Assembly: GCF_000306785.1 (NCBI RefSeq)
Contig: NC_017955.1
Coordinates: forward strand, 4,340,001-4,404,000
From: Modestobacter italicus
GTDB taxonomy: Bacteria > Actinomycetota > Actinomycetes > Mycobacteriales > Geodermatophilaceae
Direction: 5' to 3'
Length of the DNA stretch: 64,000 bases
Part shown: piece by piece, positions 35,125-45,623 of the stretch
How the letters are laid out: each line of letters starts with the position of its first letter
Position numbering within the stretch: position 1 is the stretch's first letter
Position numbers and translations under genes: made by a program
Notes under the pieces: model-generated
Seen by the model: only the letters and a program-made list of their open reading frames with translations
Databases searched by the model: none
Told to the model about the DNA's origin: nothing

Positions 35125-35846
35125 CCGGCGCCGCTGCCGATCGCGGCGCCGATGAGGTAGGTCGCCCCGGCGGCGATCGCGCCGAACAGCAGCTGCCGCA
35201 GGCCCGCCGACCACCACGGCCGCGGGGTGAACCGGGCCGAGAGCGCACCGGCCGCGACCAGCCCGGCGCCACCGCAGAGCAACGCCAGCCACAGCTGCGG
35301 GGCACCGAGGAGGTAGGGCAGCAGCGGGATCAGCGCCCCCACCGCGAAGCACAGGAACGAGGAGACCGCCGCCGTCATCGGCGAGGGCTTGTCCTCGGGG
35401 TCGAGCCCCAGCTCGTTGAGCGCGTGCACCCGCAGCGCCTGCTCCGGGTCGCGGGACAGCTGCTCGGCCACCGCGTCGGCCAGCTGCGGGTCCAGCCCGC
35501 GGTCCCGCCACAGCTGGGCGAGCTCGGCCTGCTCCCCCACCGGGTTCACGGCCAGCTCGCGGCGCTCCTTGGCGACCTCGAGGTCCAGCTGCTCGTTCTG
35601 GGTGCTCACCGAGGTGTACTCGCCCAGCGCCATCGAGATGGCACCGGCGGCGAGCCCGGCGACGCCGGAGAGGACGACCGCGTGCGAGCCGGCCCCGGCG
35701 CCACCGACCCCGGCGACCAGCGCCGTGTTGGTGACCAGCCCGTCCATCGCCCCGAAGACCGCGGCGCGCAGCCAGCCGCCGGCCACGTCGGAGTGCGTGT
35801 GCGGATGGGCCTCGGCCCGTTCCAGCTGCTCGCCGGGGCCGGTCAT
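35121..35846 (-). CDS. VIT1/CCC1 family iron/manganese transporter
   Basis: A 241-aa membrane protein. The N-terminal helix pair [18 protein letters not shown] and [17 protein letters not shown] match VIT1/CCC1; the central loop is rich in Glu and the last two helices are hydrophobic. Family members move Fe2+ or Mn2+ out of the cytosol. Here the substrate is inferred. The ATG start at 35846 overlaps the rlmN stop by 4 nt. The tail overlaps the LCP stop by 3 nt. Confidence 0.88.
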   Translation of the reverse strand: MTGPGEQLERAEAHPHTHSDVAGGWLRAAVFGAMDGLVTNTALVAGVGGAGAGSHAVVLSGVAGLAAGAISMALGEYTSVSTQNEQLDLEVAKERRELAVNPVGEQAELAQLWRDRGLDPQLADAVAEQLSRDPEQALRVHALNELGLDPEDKPSPMTAAVSSFLCFAVGALIPLLPYLLGAPQLWLALLCGGAGLVAAGALSARFTPRPWWSAGLRQLLFGAIAAGATYLIGAAIGSGAG

Positions 35847-37033
35847 CCCTGGTCCGACTCGGCGCCGAGGGCCACACCCTCCTCGACGGCCGGCACCGGG
35901 ACGGCGACGCTGGGCACGCCGTCGACCTGGTCGGCGGCGGCGAGCTGCCCGCAGGCGCCGTCGATGTCCGAGCCGCGGGTGTCGCGCACCGTGGTCGGCA
36001 CCCCGGCCGCCCGCAGCCGGGCGACGAACTCCCGCTGCGCGGGCAGCGGGCTGGCGTCCCACTGGCTGCCCGGGGTCGGGTTGAGCGGGATGAGGTTGAC
36101 GTGCGCCAGCCGCTTGGCCAGCAGCCGGCCCAGCAGGTCGGCGCGGAACGGCTGGTCGTTGACGTCGCGGATCAGCGCGTACTCGATGGAGTACCGCCGG
36201 CCGGTCCGGCGGGCGTAGGCGTCGGCCGCCTCGAGAACCTCACCGACGTTCCAGCGGGTGTTGATCGGCACCAGGGTGTCGCGCAGCTCGTCGTCGGGGG
36301 CGTGCAGGCTCACCGCGAGGGTGACGTTGAGCCCCTCCTCGGTGAGCTTGCGGATGGCCGGGACCAACCCGACGGTCGACACCGTGACCGACCGCTGCGC
36401 CAGCCCCAGCCCGTGCGGGGCGGGGGTGAGCAGCGCGTCGAGCGTCTTGCGGACCCGGGCGTAGTTCGCCAGCGGCTCGCCCATGCCCATGAAGACGACG
36501 TTGGACAACCGGCCCGGACCGCCGGGGATCTCGCCGTTCGCCATCGCGGCGGCGGCCGCGACCGCCTGGCCGATGATCTCGGCGGCGGACAGGTTGCGGG
36601 TCAGCCCGCTCTGCCCGGTCGCGCAGAACGGGCAGGCCATGCCGCAGCCGGCCTGGCTGGAGATGCAGACCGTGGCGCGCTCGGGGTAGCGCATCAGCAC
36701 GCTCTCGACCAGGGCACCGTCGTGCAGCCGCCACAGCGTCTTGCGGGTGCGCCCCCCGTCGGCGGACTGGTGCCGCACCGGGGTCAGCAGGCCGGGCAGC
36801 AGCGCGGCCGCGAGGTCCTCCCGGACGGCAGCCGGGACGTCGGTCATCTGCGCCGGGTCGGTGACGCCGGCGTAGAAGTGCCGGGCGAGCTGGTCGGCGC
36901 GGAACGCCGGCTGGCCGAGCTCGGTGACCGCCGCACGCGCCTCGTCCCGGGTGAGGTCGGCGAGGTGGCGGGGCGGCTTGGTGCGGCGCGGGGCGTCGAA
37001 GACGAGGGGCAGGGCAGTCATGGCGTCGTCCAT
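35843..37033 (-). CDS. rlmN: 23S rRNA (adenine(2503)-C(2)) methyltransferase (dual-specificity)
   Basis: A radical-SAM enzyme that methylates A2503 of 23S rRNA and A37 of some tRNAs. 396 aa. The CxxxCxxC cluster motif is [28 protein letters not shown] and PLNPTPGS are typical, and the catalytic Cys in [12 protein letters not shown] is present. About 30 residues of unassigned sequence follow the core. The start is ATG 37033 after GGGAG; ATG 37021 is an alternative. The frame continues far upstream antisense to nothing related. Confidence 0.96.
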   Translation of the reverse strand: MDDAMTALPLVFDAPRRTKPPRHLADLTRDEARAAVTELGQPAFRADQLARHFYAGVTDPAQMTDVPAAVREDLAAALLPGLLTPVRHQSADGGRTRKTLWRLHDGALVESVLMRYPERATVCISSQAGCGMACPFCATGQSGLTRNLSAAEIIGQAVAAAAAMANGEIPGGPGRLSNVVFMGMGEPLANYARVRKTLDALLTPAPHGLGLAQRSVTVSTVGLVPAIRKLTEEGLNVTLAVSLHAPDDELRDTLVPINTRWNVGEVLEAADAYARRTGRRYSIEYALIRDVNDQPFRADLLGRLLAKRLAHVNLIPLNPTPGSQWDASPLPAQREFVARLRAAGVPTTVRDTRGSDIDGACGQLAAADQVDGVPSVAVPVPAVEEGVALGAESDQG

Positions 37034-37095
37034 GGTCCCACTCCCGGCGGCCCGCGGCCGGGTCGCGGGGAGTGACCTGCCTCCCGCGGCGGGGG

Positions 37096-38406
37096 TCAGC
37101 CGACCCCGGCGCTCAGCAGCGTGGTCGACGGGTCCGCGGTGACGACCGGCGCACCGGGATCGCCGGTGCCCTCGTCGCAGCTCTCCGGGGTGCTGCCCGC
37201 GTCGGGGGTCGGGCAGCCCGGTTCGTCGGTCGGGACCGGGGTCTCGGTGGGCGTCGGCGTGGCGGTCTCGGTCGGGGTCGGTGTCGGCGTCGGGGTGGGT
37301 GTCGGGGTGGGCTGGGTCGGGGGCGCGGTGGTCGGGGTGCTGGTCGGCGCCGGGGTCGTCGTCGGCGCCGGGGGCGCCGGCCGGGGGCCGCTCACCGGCC
37401 GAGGGCGCGCGACGGTGACCCGCGCGGGGGTGCTCGCCGGCGGGACGGCCGGGGCCGTGGCCGCGGGCGCGGGCGGCAGCACCGGGGCCTCGGCCGGCGT
37501 GGTGGCCGGGGTGGTCGCGCGGGTGGTCGCCCGGCTGCCCGCCGGCGTCGGCAGGACGGCGGTCGGCGCGGGCTCTCCGGCGCCGGGCGCCTCGGCGGGC
37601 GGGACGACGTCCGGGGCGACGACCGGCTGCGGGGAGCCCGGCAGCGGGCCGGGGACGGTAGCGGGCGTCGGCGCGGTGGTGGGTGCGGCGGTCGTGGGTG
37701 CGGCGGTGGTCGTCGGCGACGCCGGGGTGGCCCGGCGCTCGGACGCCGCCACCTCGGCCCCGTCGCCGGAGGAGGTGGTCGTGAGGGCGAAGCCGGCCAG
37801 CAGGCCCGCGACGAGGAGCACGGCCAGCGGGAGCAGCAGCCGGCGGCGCAGCCGCCCGCGCGGAGGCGCAGCACGGACGACGGGGACGTCGGCCACCGGC
37901 GGGTCGGCGACCACCGCGGTCGGGGGCTCGGCCGGCTGGGGTGCGGGCGTCGCGGACGCGGACCGCTCGGCGAGCGCCTCCCCGGCCCGGATGGCCTCCT
38001 CCCAGGCAGCGAGCTGCGCCGCCGCCTGCGCGTCGGCGGCGCGCTGGGCGGCCAGCTCCTCCTCGCGGAGCGCGGCGAGGGCCGCCTCGATGCGGGTGGG
38101 CAGCGGCCGGGCGGAGGTGGCCGGGGCGTCCTCGGTCGTGGCCTGCGGGTCGGGCCGCGGCGCGGTGCCGGCCGGCAGCTCGGGACCGACCCACGGGGGC
38201 AGCCAGGCCTCGTCCCAGGGCGCGTCCCAGGGACCGTCCGGCAGCGGCTGGGTCAGGAACGGGTCGGCGAGGTCCGCCGCGGCATCCTGCGGTGCCCCGG
38301 TGCTGTCCTCGTCCGGTCGCTCCGCAGCCACAGCCCGCTCCTCCCCGGCGTCCTCCCGCCGACCACCCGTCGTGGTCGAGCCGGGGAGAGCGCGCCCACC
38401 GGCCAT
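37096..38406 (-). CDS. single-pass membrane protein with Pro/Thr-rich C-terminal domain
   Basis: I do not recognise this 436-aa protein. The N-terminal 175 residues are predicted cytoplasmic, with an Ala/Glu-rich heptad-like helix ([20 protein letters not shown]). A membrane segment ([19 protein letters not shown]) follows RLRRR near residue 190. The remaining 225 residues are Pro/Thr/Ala-rich, with PTPTPTPTP repeats encoded by a GC-rich tandem at about 37231-37320, probably outside the cell and disordered. Two Cys lie near the end. Type II orientation follows from the positive-inside rule. It could span the wall. No catalytic domain is seen. Confidence 0.75.
   Translation of the reverse strand: MAGGRALPGSTTTGGRREDAGEERAVAAERPDEDSTGAPQDAAADLADPFLTQPLPDGPWDAPWDEAWLPPWVGPELPAGTAPRPDPQATTEDAPATSARPLPTRIEAALAALREEELAAQRAADAQAAAQLAAWEEAIRAGEALAERSASATPAPQPAEPPTAVVADPPVADVPVVRAAPPRGRLRRRLLLPLAVLLVAGLLAGFALTTTSSGDGAEVAASERRATPASPTTTAAPTTAAPTTAPTPATVPGPLPGSPQPVVAPDVVPPAEAPGAGEPAPTAVLPTPAGSRATTRATTPATTPAEAPVLPPAPAATAPAVPPASTPARVTVARPRPVSGPRPAPPAPTTTPAPTSTPTTAPPTQPTPTPTPTPTPTPTETATPTPTETPVPTDEPGCPTPDAGSTPESCDEGTGDPGAPVVTADPSTTLLSAGVG
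37231..37320. repeat. short tandem repeat encoding Pro-Thr
   Basis: The GC-rich tract of this stretch is made of GGTGTCGGGGT-like units (read on the + strand) that encode the Pro-Thr dipeptides of the membrane protein on the minus strand. Such tracts can vary in length by slippage. Confidence 0.6.
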
Positions 38407-38456
38407 GCTGCCGGACGGGCCGGCCCGCTCCGGGCAGGCGCGGCGTGATCAGCCGG

Positions 38457-39164
38457 TCACACTCCGCTCGCGCCCTCCGGAGCCACACCCGTCCCACCGG
38501 CGCTGGGGAGGGGCACCGAGGCCCCGAGGTCGGCGTGCTGCTGGATCCACGCGTGCATCGCGATGCCGGCCGCCACCCCGGCGTTCAGCGACCGCGTCGA
38601 GCCGAACTGGGCGATGGACACCGTCAGGGCCGCCCCCTCCCGCGCTTCCGGGGACAGCCCCGGCCCCTCCTGCCCGAAGAGCAGCAGCGAGCGCCGCGGG
38701 AGCCGCACCGTCTCCAGCGGGACGGCGTCGGGACCGTTGTCCACGGCGACGACGACCAGCTCCTCGGCCGCGGCGGCCAGCAGCAGGGCGGCGACGTCGG
38801 GGTGGTGGCGCAGGTGCTGGTAGCGGTCGGTGACCATCGCCCCGCGCCGGTTCCAGCGGCGCCGGCCGACCACGTGCACCTCCGCGGCGAGGAAGGCGTT
38901 GGCGGTGCGGACCACGGTGCCGATGTTCAGGTCGTGCGCGAAGTTCTCGATCGCCACGTGGAAGGGGTGCCGGCGGCGGTCCAGGTCCGCGACGATCGCC
39001 TCGAGGGTCCAGTAGCGGTACCGGTCGACGACGTTGCGCCGGTCACCGTCGGCCAGCAGCTGCCGGTCGTACCGCGGGTCCGTCGGCCACGGCCCGACCC
39101 AGGGGCCGACGCCGACGGAGCCGCCCCACTCGGTGGGCCCGGGTCCCGCGTCGTCCGTCGTCAT
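38457..39164 (-). CDS. SpoU-type (TrmH family) RNA methyltransferase
   Basis: A SPOUT 2'-O-methyltransferase, 235 aa from ATG 39164. The trefoil-knot motifs are present: an N-terminal [18 protein letters not shown] block, [15 protein letters not shown] and [15 protein letters not shown]. The substrate (tRNA Gm18 or rRNA) cannot be read from sequence. The first 30 residues, Gly/Pro-rich, extend the usual start. It is divergent from the DUF952 gene, and separated by 50 nt from the Pro/Thr-rich membrane protein. Confidence 0.88.
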   Translation of the reverse strand: MTTDDAGPGPTEWGGSVGVGPWVGPWPTDPRYDRQLLADGDRRNVVDRYRYWTLEAIVADLDRRRHPFHVAIENFAHDLNIGTVVRTANAFLAAEVHVVGRRRWNRRGAMVTDRYQHLRHHPDVAALLLAAAAEELVVVAVDNGPDAVPLETVRLPRRSLLLFGQEGPGLSPEAREGAALTVSIAQFGSTRSLNAGVAAGIAMHAWIQQHADLGASVPLPSAGGTGVAPEGASGV

Positions 39165-39210
39165 CGCCTGGGCGATGCTGCCACGCCGCGCGGTGCGGTT
39201 GGCTCGGTGC

Positions 39211-39576
39211 ATGGACGACCGGACGAGCGGCCCGCTGCTGCACCTGACGACGTCGGCGGGGTGGGCGGCGGCGCTGGAGGCCGGCGCGGTGACCCCGCCG
39301 TCGCTGGCGGAGGTCGGGTTCGTGCACCTGTCGACCCCGGCGCAGGTGCACCTGCCCGCGCAGCGGCTCTTCGCCGGCCGGCGCGACGTCGTCGTGCTGG
39401 TGGTCGACCCGGCGCTCCTGCCCGACCCGGTGCGGTGCGAACCGGGGGTCCCGGGCGATCCGGCGGCCATGCGGTTCCCGCACCTGTACGGCCCGCTGCC
39501 GACCAGCGCGGTGGTCGCCGTCGTCCCCTGGCGGCCCGGTACGCCGCTGGACCTCCCTCTTACGTGGGGGCGATGA
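39211..39576 (+). CDS. DUF952 protein
   Basis: A 121-aa protein. LLHLTTSAGWAAALEAG, GFVHLSTPAQVHLPAQRL and FPHLYGPLP are the DUF952 landmarks. The fold is glutathione S-transferase-like or ADP-ribosyltransferase-like in some annotations, but no reaction is established. The start is ATG 39211; longer open frame upstream overlaps the divergent methyltransferase. Its end overlaps the cdsA end by 17 nt (convergent). Confidence 0.85.
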   Translation: MDDRTSGPLLHLTTSAGWAAALEAGAVTPPSLAEVGFVHLSTPAQVHLPAQRLFAGRRDVVVLVVDPALLPDPVRCEPGVPGDPAAMRFPHLYGPLPTSAVVAVVPWRPGTPLDLPLTWGR

Positions 39577-40735
39577 GGGAGAGCACCAGGTAGGCGACGA
39601 CCGCGGCCGGGAGCAGCGAGTCCATCCGGTCCATCAGCCCACCGTGGCCGGGCAGCAGGTTGCCCATGTCCTTGATGCCCAGGTCGCGCTTGATCAGCGA
39701 CTCGCCCAGGTCGCCGAGCGTCGCCGTCAGCGCGATCGCGACGCCGTACAGCGCGCCGCCCCACCACGGCCCGTGGAACGTCAGCGTGGCCAGCAGGATC
39801 CCGATCAGCACGCAGGCGGTGACCGACCCGGCCAGCCCCTCCCAGGACTTCTTCGGGCTGATCGACGGCGCCATCGGGTGCTTGCCGAACAGCACCCCGG
39901 CCGCGAACCCGCCGACGTCGCTGCAGACCACCGTGGCGATGAACGCGAGGACCCGGGCGGCGCCGTCGTCCGGGACGAGCAGCAGCACGGCGAAGCCGGC
40001 CAGCAGCGGCACGTACAGGGCGACCAGGACCGCCGCCGAGGCGTCGCGCAGGTAGCCGACCGGGCCCTGGCCGAGCCGCCACAGCAGGGCGGCAAAGACG
40101 GTGAGCAGGAAGGCGATGACCAGGCCGGAGGGCCCGCGGGTCCAGGCCAGCGCGATCATGGCGAGCGCGCCGATCAGCACCGGGGTCCGGGGCGGGTGGG
40201 AACCGCCGCGCTCCAGGGCGCCGGTGAGCTCCACGATGCTGATCACCACGGCGACGGCCAGGACCAGCAGGAACGCCGGGCGCCAGATGAGCAGGGCGGC
40301 CAGGATCACCGCGCCCAGCCCGAGCCCGACCCCGATCGCGGACGCCATGTCGCGGCCGGCGCGGCCGGTCGCCCGGGGTGCGCCGGTGGGGGTGTCGACC
40401 GGTGGCACGCCGGTCGCCTCCGCGCCCAGGGCGTCGGGGACGGCGGTCAGCGGCGGCTCGGGGGGTCCGTCGGCAGCCGGCTCCTGCCCGGTCCCGTCCG
40501 GGTCGGAGGACGGGCCGGCCCACGGCAGGCCGACCGCCTCCGGCTCCTGCGCCGGTGGCGGCCGGTGCTGCGGTGCCCGCCCGGGGGGTGCGGGGCGCGG
40601 CGGGGCGGGGGGCACCGGCGGCTGCCCGGCGCGGAGCTCCGGACCGGCGTCGTCGGCGTCGAACAGGCCCGCGCGGCCCCGGGCAGGCTCACGCCCCGAG
40701 CCGGTGGGCTCGGGGCGGTGCAGGCGGCGGGGCAT
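39560..40735 (-). CDS. cdsA: phosphatidate cytidylyltransferase (CDP-diacylglycerol synthase)
   Basis: Makes CDP-diacylglycerol for phospholipids in the membrane. 391 aa. The first 130 residues are a Pro/Ala-rich, probably disordered extension. Six to eight membrane segments follow. The signature is near the C-terminus: SLIKRDLGIKDMGNLLPGHGG with the metal-binding Asp, and LMDRMDS. The gene lies downstream of frr and upstream of the convergent DUF952. The extension is longer than in E. coli, but such extensions occur in actinobacteria. Confidence 0.95.
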   Translation of the reverse strand: MPRRLHRPEPTGSGREPARGRAGLFDADDAGPELRAGQPPVPPAPPRPAPPGRAPQHRPPPAQEPEAVGLPWAGPSSDPDGTGQEPAADGPPEPPLTAVPDALGAEATGVPPVDTPTGAPRATGRAGRDMASAIGVGLGLGAVILAALLIWRPAFLLVLAVAVVISIVELTGALERGGSHPPRTPVLIGALAMIALAWTRGPSGLVIAFLLTVFAALLWRLGQGPVGYLRDASAAVLVALYVPLLAGFAVLLLVPDDGAARVLAFIATVVCSDVGGFAAGVLFGKHPMAPSISPKKSWEGLAGSVTACVLIGILLATLTFHGPWWGGALYGVAIALTATLGDLGESLIKRDLGIKDMGNLLPGHGGLMDRMDSLLPAAVVAYLVLSLIAPT

Positions 40736-40755
40736 GCCGAGGTGTCCGGGTCGGG

Positions 40756-41319
40756 TCAGACGTCGAGGAGCTCGGTCTCCTTGTTCTTCATCGCCTCGTC
40801 GATGGCGCCGACGTGGGTGGCGGTGAGGTCGTCGAGCTCCTTCTCCGCACGCCGCACGTCGTCCTCGCCGGCCTCGCCGTCCTTGGAGATGCGGTCGAGC
40901 TCCTCCTTGGACCGGCGCCGGATGTTCCGGATGGCGACCTTGGCGTCCTCGCCCTTGGCGCGGGCGACCTTCACCAGGTCGCGGCGCCGGTCCTCGGTGA
41001 GCTGCGGGAAGACGACCCGGATCAGCGACCCGTCGTTGGTCGGGTTCACCCCGAGGTCGGAGTCCCGGATCGCCCGCTCGATCGCCTGCAGCTGCCCGGC
41101 GTCGTAGGGCTTGATGACCGCCATCCGCGCCTCGGGGATGGTGATGGAGGCCATCTGCGGGATCGGGGTGTACGCGCCGTAGTAGTCGACGACGATCTTG
41201 TTGAACATCGACGGGGCGGCACGGCCGGTGCGCACGGAACCGAGGTCCTCGCGGGCGACCGACAGGGCCTTGTCCATCCGCTCCTCGGCGTCGAGCAGGG
41301 TGTCGTCGATCACGGTCAT
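40756..41319 (-). CDS. frr: ribosome recycling factor
   Basis: Splits post-termination ribosomes with EF-G. 187 aa, the normal length. [31 protein letters not shown] region and [22 protein letters not shown] are diagnostic. It is followed by cdsA (20 nt) and preceded by pyrH (100 nt), the usual order. Confidence 0.97.
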   Translation of the reverse strand: MTVIDDTLLDAEERMDKALSVAREDLGSVRTGRAAPSMFNKIVVDYYGAYTPIPQMASITIPEARMAVIKPYDAGQLQAIERAIRDSDLGVNPTNDGSLIRVVFPQLTEDRRRDLVKVARAKGEDAKVAIRNIRRRSKEELDRISKDGEAGEDDVRRAEKELDDLTATHVGAIDEAMKNKETELLDV

Positions 41320-41419
41320 CTCCTCCTGCGGCAGTGCCGCCGTGCTGGCCGGTGGGGTGTGCGGTGGTCCGGGCGCGGACGGGGCCGGCGACCCTCGTCC
41401 CTACCCGCAGCCGGTCGGG

Positions 41420-42208
41420 TCAGACCGACTGGCTGATCAACGTGCCGATCTTCTCACCTGCGACGGCACGGGCGATGTTGCCGTCCTCCAGCAGGTTGAA
41501 CACCACGATGGGCATCTTGTTGTCCATGCACAGGCTGATCGCCGTCGCGTCGGCGACCTTCAGCTGCTTGGCCAGCACCGTGGCGTAGTCGAGGTCGGTG
41601 TACAGCACCGCGTCGGGGTTGGTCCGCGGGTCGTCGTCGTAGACGCCGTCCACCCCGTTCTTGGCCATCAGCAGCACCTGGCAGCCGATCTCCAGGGCCC
41701 GCTGCGCGGCGACGGTGTCGGTGGAGAAGTACGGCATGCCGGCGCCGGCACCGAAGATCACCAGCCGGCCCTTCTCCAGGTGGCGCACGGCCTTGCGCGG
41801 GATGTAGGGCTCGGCGACCTGGCCCATGGTGATCGCGGTCTGCACCCGGGTCTCCAGGCCGACCTGCTCGCAGAACGCCTGCAGGGCCAGCGCGTTCATG
41901 ACCGTGCCCAGCATGCCCATGTAGTCGGCGTGCCGGCGGTCCATGCCCGCGTCGGCGAGCTCGGCGCCGCGGAAGAAGTTGCCCCCGCCGACGACGACGG
42001 CGACCTGGGTGCCGCCGTGGACGACCGCGGCGAGCTGCTCGGCGATGCGGTGCACGATGCCGCCGTCGACTCCGACGCTGCCGCCGCCGAACGCCTCACC
42101 GGAGAGCTTGAGCAGCACCCGGCGGTAGCCGCTGCCGTCGGTCGGGGCGGAGGCGGCCGGTGCGAACAGCAGGCCCTCCGGGTTGCTGTTGGCGGTCGTG
42201 TCGCTCAC
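41420..42208 (-). CDS. pyrH: UMP kinase
   Basis: Phosphorylates UMP to UDP; hexameric amino acid kinase fold. 262 aa from GTG 42208. The ATP/UMP motifs are KLSGEAFGG near residue 32, [10 protein letters not shown] and [12 protein letters not shown]. The first 25 residues are extra. The GTG was chosen because GAGGGA is well placed and the family starts near here. It is separated from tsf by a hairpin. Confidence 0.95.
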   Translation of the reverse strand: MSDTTANSNPEGLLFAPAASAPTDGSGYRRVLLKLSGEAFGGGSVGVDGGIVHRIAEQLAAVVHGGTQVAVVVGGGNFFRGAELADAGMDRRHADYMGMLGTVMNALALQAFCEQVGLETRVQTAITMGQVAEPYIPRKAVRHLEKGRLVIFGAGAGMPYFSTDTVAAQRALEIGCQVLLMAKNGVDGVYDDDPRTNPDAVLYTDLDYATVLAKQLKVADATAISLCMDNKMPIVVFNLLEDGNIARAVAGEKIGTLISQSV

Positions 42209-42268
42209 GTGGGGGGTCCCTCGGTTCGGTGTCGTCGTGGTCCGATCCTGCCCCATCGGGCGGACAGG

Positions 42269-42308
42269 CCACCGGCCCCGCCCCCACGAGTGGGAACGGG
42301 GCCGGTGG
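42269..42308 (-). terminator. hairpin between tsf and pyrH
   Basis: A 12-bp perfect stem (CCACCGGCCCCG, 42269-42280, with 42297-42308) holds an internal CCCAC/GTGGG stem in its loop, making a nearly continuous hairpin. It lies 12 nt after the tsf stop. No U-tract is present. It probably ends or attenuates tsf transcription. Confidence 0.75.
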
Positions 42309-42320
42309 AGTGGTGCTGGC

Positions 42321-43136
42321 TCAGGCCTGGCCGACCTCGAAGCGGACGAACCGCTCCACGGTCAGGCCGGCGTCACCGATGACCTGCTGCACGGTGCGCT
42401 TGGGCTCGGTGATGGAGGGCTGCTCCAGCAGGACGAAGTCCTTGTAGAAGGCGTTGACCCGACCGTCGACGATCCGGCCGATCGCCTGCTCGGGCTTGCC
42501 CTCCTCCTTCGCGGTCTGCTCGGCGACCCGGCGCTCGGTCTCCACCGCCTCGGCGGGGACCTCCTCGCGGGTCAGGTAGCGCGGACGGGCCGCGGCGACG
42601 TGCATCGCCAGCGAGCGGGCAGCGTCGGCGTCCCCGCCGGAGTACTGCACGGCGACGCCGATGGCCGGGGGCAGGTCCGTCGCCCGCTTGTGCAGGTAGA
42701 CGGCCGTGGTGCCCTCGAAGACGGCGAAGCGGGACAGCACCAGCTTCTCGCCGATGCGGGCCGACTCGCTCTCGACCAGCGCGGCGACCGTCTGGCCGTC
42801 GACCTGGGCGGCGAGCAGCGCGTCGACGTCGGCGGGCTTCTCGGCCAGCACGACGTCGAGCAGGCGCTCGGCGAGCTTCACGAAGTCGGCGTTCTTGGCG
42901 ACGAAGTCGGTCTCGCAGTCGAGCTCGAGCAGCGCGCCGTCGCGGCTGACGACGACGCCGTTGGTCGTGGAGCGCTCGAGGCGCTTGCCCACGTCCTTGG
43001 CGCCCTTGACGCGGAGGAACTCGATGGCCTTGTCGTAGTCGCCATCGGCCTCGGTCAGGGCCTTCTTGGAGTCCATCATGCCGGCGCCGGTGGCGTCACG
43101 GAGACGCTTCACGTCGGCTGCGGTGAAGGCAGGCAT
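42321..43136 (-). CDS. tsf: translation elongation factor Ts
   Basis: The nucleotide exchange factor for EF-Tu. 271 aa. The family marks are [25 protein letters not shown] and [16 protein letters not shown], and [12 protein letters not shown]. The ATG start is at 43136. It follows rpsB across a hairpin, as is usual for rpsB-tsf. Confidence 0.97.
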   Translation of the reverse strand: MPAFTAADVKRLRDATGAGMMDSKKALTEADGDYDKAIEFLRVKGAKDVGKRLERSTTNGVVVSRDGALLELDCETDFVAKNADFVKLAERLLDVVLAEKPADVDALLAAQVDGQTVAALVESESARIGEKLVLSRFAVFEGTTAVYLHKRATDLPPAIGVAVQYSGGDADAARSLAMHVAAARPRYLTREEVPAEAVETERRVAEQTAKEEGKPEQAIGRIVDGRVNAFYKDFVLLEQPSITEPKRTVQQVIGDAGLTVERFVRFEVGQA

Positions 43137-43180
43137 GTCACTTCCTCTGGTCTGGAGTTGCGGGGGTGCGGACGTGCGGC

Positions 43181-43220
43181 GGCGCCGCTCCCCGCCCGGT
43201 GGGCGATGGGGAGCGGCGCC
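43181..43220 (-). terminator. hairpin between rpsB and tsf
   Basis: A 13-bp perfect stem, GGCGCCGCTCCCC at 43181-43193 pairing with 43208-43220, loop of 14 nt, 8 nt after the rpsB stop. An attenuator of this kind in the rpsB-tsf gap is known in E. coli; here its role is inferred. No U-tract. Confidence 0.72.
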
Positions 43221-43228
43221 GGTGCGGC

Positions 43229-44185
43229 TCAGCCGTTCTGGGCGCCCTGGGTGCCGGTGTCCTGGTCACCGGTGGCGGGCACGCCCTCGACCGGGGCGAC
43301 CTCGGTCGCGGTGACCGTCGGCGGCTCGGCCGGGGTCTCGGGCAGCTCGGTGGCCGTGGCCGGCGCAGCGGCGTCGACGGCCGGGGCCGCGTCACCACCG
43401 GTGAGCAGCTCGCGCTCCCAGTCGGCCAGCGGCTCGCCGCCGCCGACGGCCGGGGTCTCGGCGCCGTCCTCGGTGCGACCGGCGTTGGCCTGCGCGGCCG
43501 AGCGGGCCATCAGGCCCTCGGCGACCGCGTCGGCGATGACGCGGGTCAGCAGCGCGGTGCTGCGGATGGCGTCGTCGTTGCCCGGGATCTTGTAGTCGAC
43601 CTCGTCGGGGTCGCAGTTGGTGTCGAGGATCGCGACGACCGGGATGTTCAGCTTGCGCGCCTCGCCGACGGCGATGTGCTCCTTCTTGGTGTCCACGATC
43701 CAGACGGCGCTGGGCACCTTCTTCATGTCGCGGATGCCGCCGAGGGAGCGCTCGAGCTTGGCCTTCTCGCGGGAGAGGACCAGCTGCTCCTTCTTCGAGA
43801 GGCTGACCAGCGCGCCGGTCTGCTCGAGGTCCTCGAGCTCCTTGAGGCGCTCCAGCCGCTTGAAGACGGTCTGGAAGTTGGTGAGCATGCCGCCCAGCCA
43901 GCGCTGGTTCACGTAGGGCATGCCGACGCGGGTCGCCTGCTCGGCGATGACCTCCTGCGCCTGGCGCTTGGTCCCGATGAACATGATCGAACCGCCGTGG
44001 GCGACGGTCTGCTTCACGAACTCGTAGGCCTGGTCGATGTAACCCAGCGTCTGCTGGATGTCGATGATGTAGATGCCGTTGCGCTCGGTGAAGATGAAGC
44101 GCTTCATCTTCGGGTTCCACCGACGGGTCTGGTGCCCGAAGTGGACCCCGCTGTCGAGCAGGTTCTTCATGCTGACGACTGCCAC
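43229..44185 (-). CDS. rpsB: 30S ribosomal protein S2
   Basis: S2 sits on the platform side of the 30S subunit. 318 aa. The core (about residues 1-235) has [30 protein letters not shown] and [19 protein letters not shown]. The last 80 residues form an Ala/Thr/Pro-rich extension, longer than in most bacteria. The start is GTG 44185; ATG 44170 is a few codons inside. The gene is preceded by a long leader with hairpins. Confidence 0.96.
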   Translation of the reverse strand: MAVVSMKNLLDSGVHFGHQTRRWNPKMKRFIFTERNGIYIIDIQQTLGYIDQAYEFVKQTVAHGGSIMFIGTKRQAQEVIAEQATRVGMPYVNQRWLGGMLTNFQTVFKRLERLKELEDLEQTGALVSLSKKEQLVLSREKAKLERSLGGIRDMKKVPSAVWIVDTKKEHIAVGEARKLNIPVVAILDTNCDPDEVDYKIPGNDDAIRSTALLTRVIADAVAEGLMARSAAQANAGRTEDGAETPAVGGGEPLADWERELLTGGDAAPAVDAAAPATATELPETPAEPPTVTATEVAPVEGVPATGDQDTGTQGAQNG

Positions 44186-44506
44186 GTGGCGCCGCCCTTC
44201 TGTGCTCGTGCGCGGACGGCCGGGGACCGGGTCCGCGCTGCTCGGTTGTCGCGACGGCCCCGGTGGGGCGCCGCCCTGGTGCCCGGCTGCGCCACCGAAC
44301 CCCCCGCGAGGGGGGACCGAGGTGGCGACTGCCCGCTGCAGCAGCGGGAGGAGGACACGCGAAGTCGATCCGTCGGAGACGGACCGCAGCGCCGAGCATA
44401 CCCGCTCCCGGCGGGTGCTCCGCCCCGGTCGTCCCCAGGCAGGTGGCCGGTCCACCGCCGGCTCCCGCGCGCCCCGCGGCACCGGCCCCGCGGGCAGGGT
44501 CGGGGC
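44186..44506. promoter_or_regulatory. divergent region with rpsB leader hairpins
   Basis: About 320 nt between rpsB and the M23 gene hold no gene. On the rpsB side there are two clear stem-loops: CCCCCC/GGGGGG within GCCACC/GGTGGC arms at 44291-44326, and CCCGCTG/CAGCGGG at about 44332-44348. TATGCT on the minus strand (44395-44400) could be an rpsB -10 element, but no good -35 is seen 17 nt upstream. S2 genes are often autoregulated in their leaders; here that is only a possibility. Confidence 0.4.
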
Positions 44507-44998
44507 GTGCTGCGCGCCCGTCTGCTGGTCCTCCTCGCCGTCGTCGGCTGCCTCGTCGCCGGGGCGCCGGGCACCTCGGCAGCCGCGGGGCCGTGGGGCC
44601 GGCCGCTGCCGGGCAGCCCCACGGTCACCCGCGCGTTCGAACCGCCGCCCACGCCCTACGCGGACGGTCACCGCGGGGTCGACCTGGCCGGCGCCGCCGG
44701 GACGCCGGTGCTCGCCGCCGGCGCCGGGGTCGTCGCGTTCGCCGGGCTGGTCGCCGGGCGGCCCGTGGTGAGCGTCGTGCACCCGGGCGGGCTCCGGACG
44801 ACCTACGAGCCGGTGCAGCCCACCGTCGCCGCCGGTCAGGCGGTCGCCCGCGGGACACCGCTGGGGCTGCTCGTCCCCGGCCACGCCGGCTGCCCGGCCG
44901 AGGCCTGCCTGCACTGGGGGCTGCGCCGCGGCGAGGTCTACCTGGACCCGCTGTCGCTGCTGCGGCCGCCGCGGGTGCGGCTGCTGCCGTGGCCCTGA
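44507..44998 (+). CDS. secreted M23 (LytM-like) peptidase
   Basis: A 163-aa exported protein; the signal peptide [22 protein letters not shown] occupies residues 5-26. The M23 core has GHRGVDLAG (first His and Asp ligands), and CLHWGLR where the second ligand His lies. The usual HxH is CLH here, so the first His, often the general base, is replaced by Cys. Activity is uncertain; it may be a non-catalytic M23 domain. It stands divergent from rpsB, where many actinobacteria have an M23 gene. A start at GTG 44507 was chosen because the signal peptide begins there. Confidence 0.85.
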   Translation: MLRARLLVLLAVVGCLVAGAPGTSAAAGPWGRPLPGSPTVTRAFEPPPTPYADGHRGVDLAGAAGTPVLAAGAGVVAFAGLVAGRPVVSVVHPGGLRTTYEPVQPTVAAGQAVARGTPLGLLVPGHAGCPAEACLHWGLRRGEVYLDPLSLLRPPRVRLLPWP

Positions 44999-45031
44999 CC
45001 GGACGGCGGCGCCGCCCACTACCGTCCGGGC

Positions 45032-45580
45032 GTGCGCTGGCGACGGAAGCAGACCCCGCAACCGGACCCCTCCGCGTCCCCGAGCCCGGACGCGCCGGAC
45101 CCGGGGCCACCGGGTCCGGAGGTCCCCGGGCCGCAGGACGAGGCGCAGGTGCTCGACGACCTGCGGCGGGTCGTCGACCGGTTCGGCTGGGCGGTGCTGC
45201 ACGGCGGCGGGAGCGGTCCGGGCGATCCGCGCTGGTCCTACACCGTGGGGCTGAGCGGGCTGGGCCACCCCGAGGTCATCGTCGTCGGGCTGCCGTTCGA
45301 GGCCGCCGAGACCTACCTCAACCTCGTCGGCGAGGCGGTCCGCGCGGGTGCACGGTTCAGCCCGGGTGTGGTGACGACGGCGCTGACCGACGCCGACTCA
45401 CCCGTGGTCTTCCTGGAGGTGGCCGACACCGGCCGGCTGGCCGTGGCCGAGCAGTTCGCCGGCTCCGTCGACGCCCTGCAGCTGGTGTGGCCGGACTCGA
45501 CCGGGAAGCTGCCCTGGGAGGAGGGCCACCGCAACCCGCCGCACGCCCAGCCGCTGCTGGGCCCGCGCCCGGAGAGCTGA
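45032..45580 (+). CDS. DUF4262 protein
   Basis: A 182-aa protein. After a Pro-rich N-terminus (residues 8-35) the DUF4262 core reads [37 protein letters not shown] and [16 protein letters not shown], ending QPLLGPR. The function is not known. It follows the M23 gene after 33 nt and may be co-transcribed with it. It converges on the sigma factor gene. Confidence 0.82.
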   Translation: MRWRRKQTPQPDPSASPSPDAPDPGPPGPEVPGPQDEAQVLDDLRRVVDRFGWAVLHGGGSGPGDPRWSYTVGLSGLGHPEVIVVGLPFEAAETYLNLVGEAVRAGARFSPGVVTTALTDADSPVVFLEVADTGRLAVAEQFAGSVDALQLVWPDSTGKLPWEEGHRNPPHAQPLLGPRPES

Positions 45581-45623
45581 CCGGCCAGGGCCGGGCGCGG
45601 TCCGGTCGCGGGGCGGTCGCCTC

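Noticed and set aside
37096..38448. Plus-strand Gly/Arg-rich frame opposite the Pro/Thr-rich protein
   Set aside because: Low-complexity antisense of the repeat region; no start signal, no domain.
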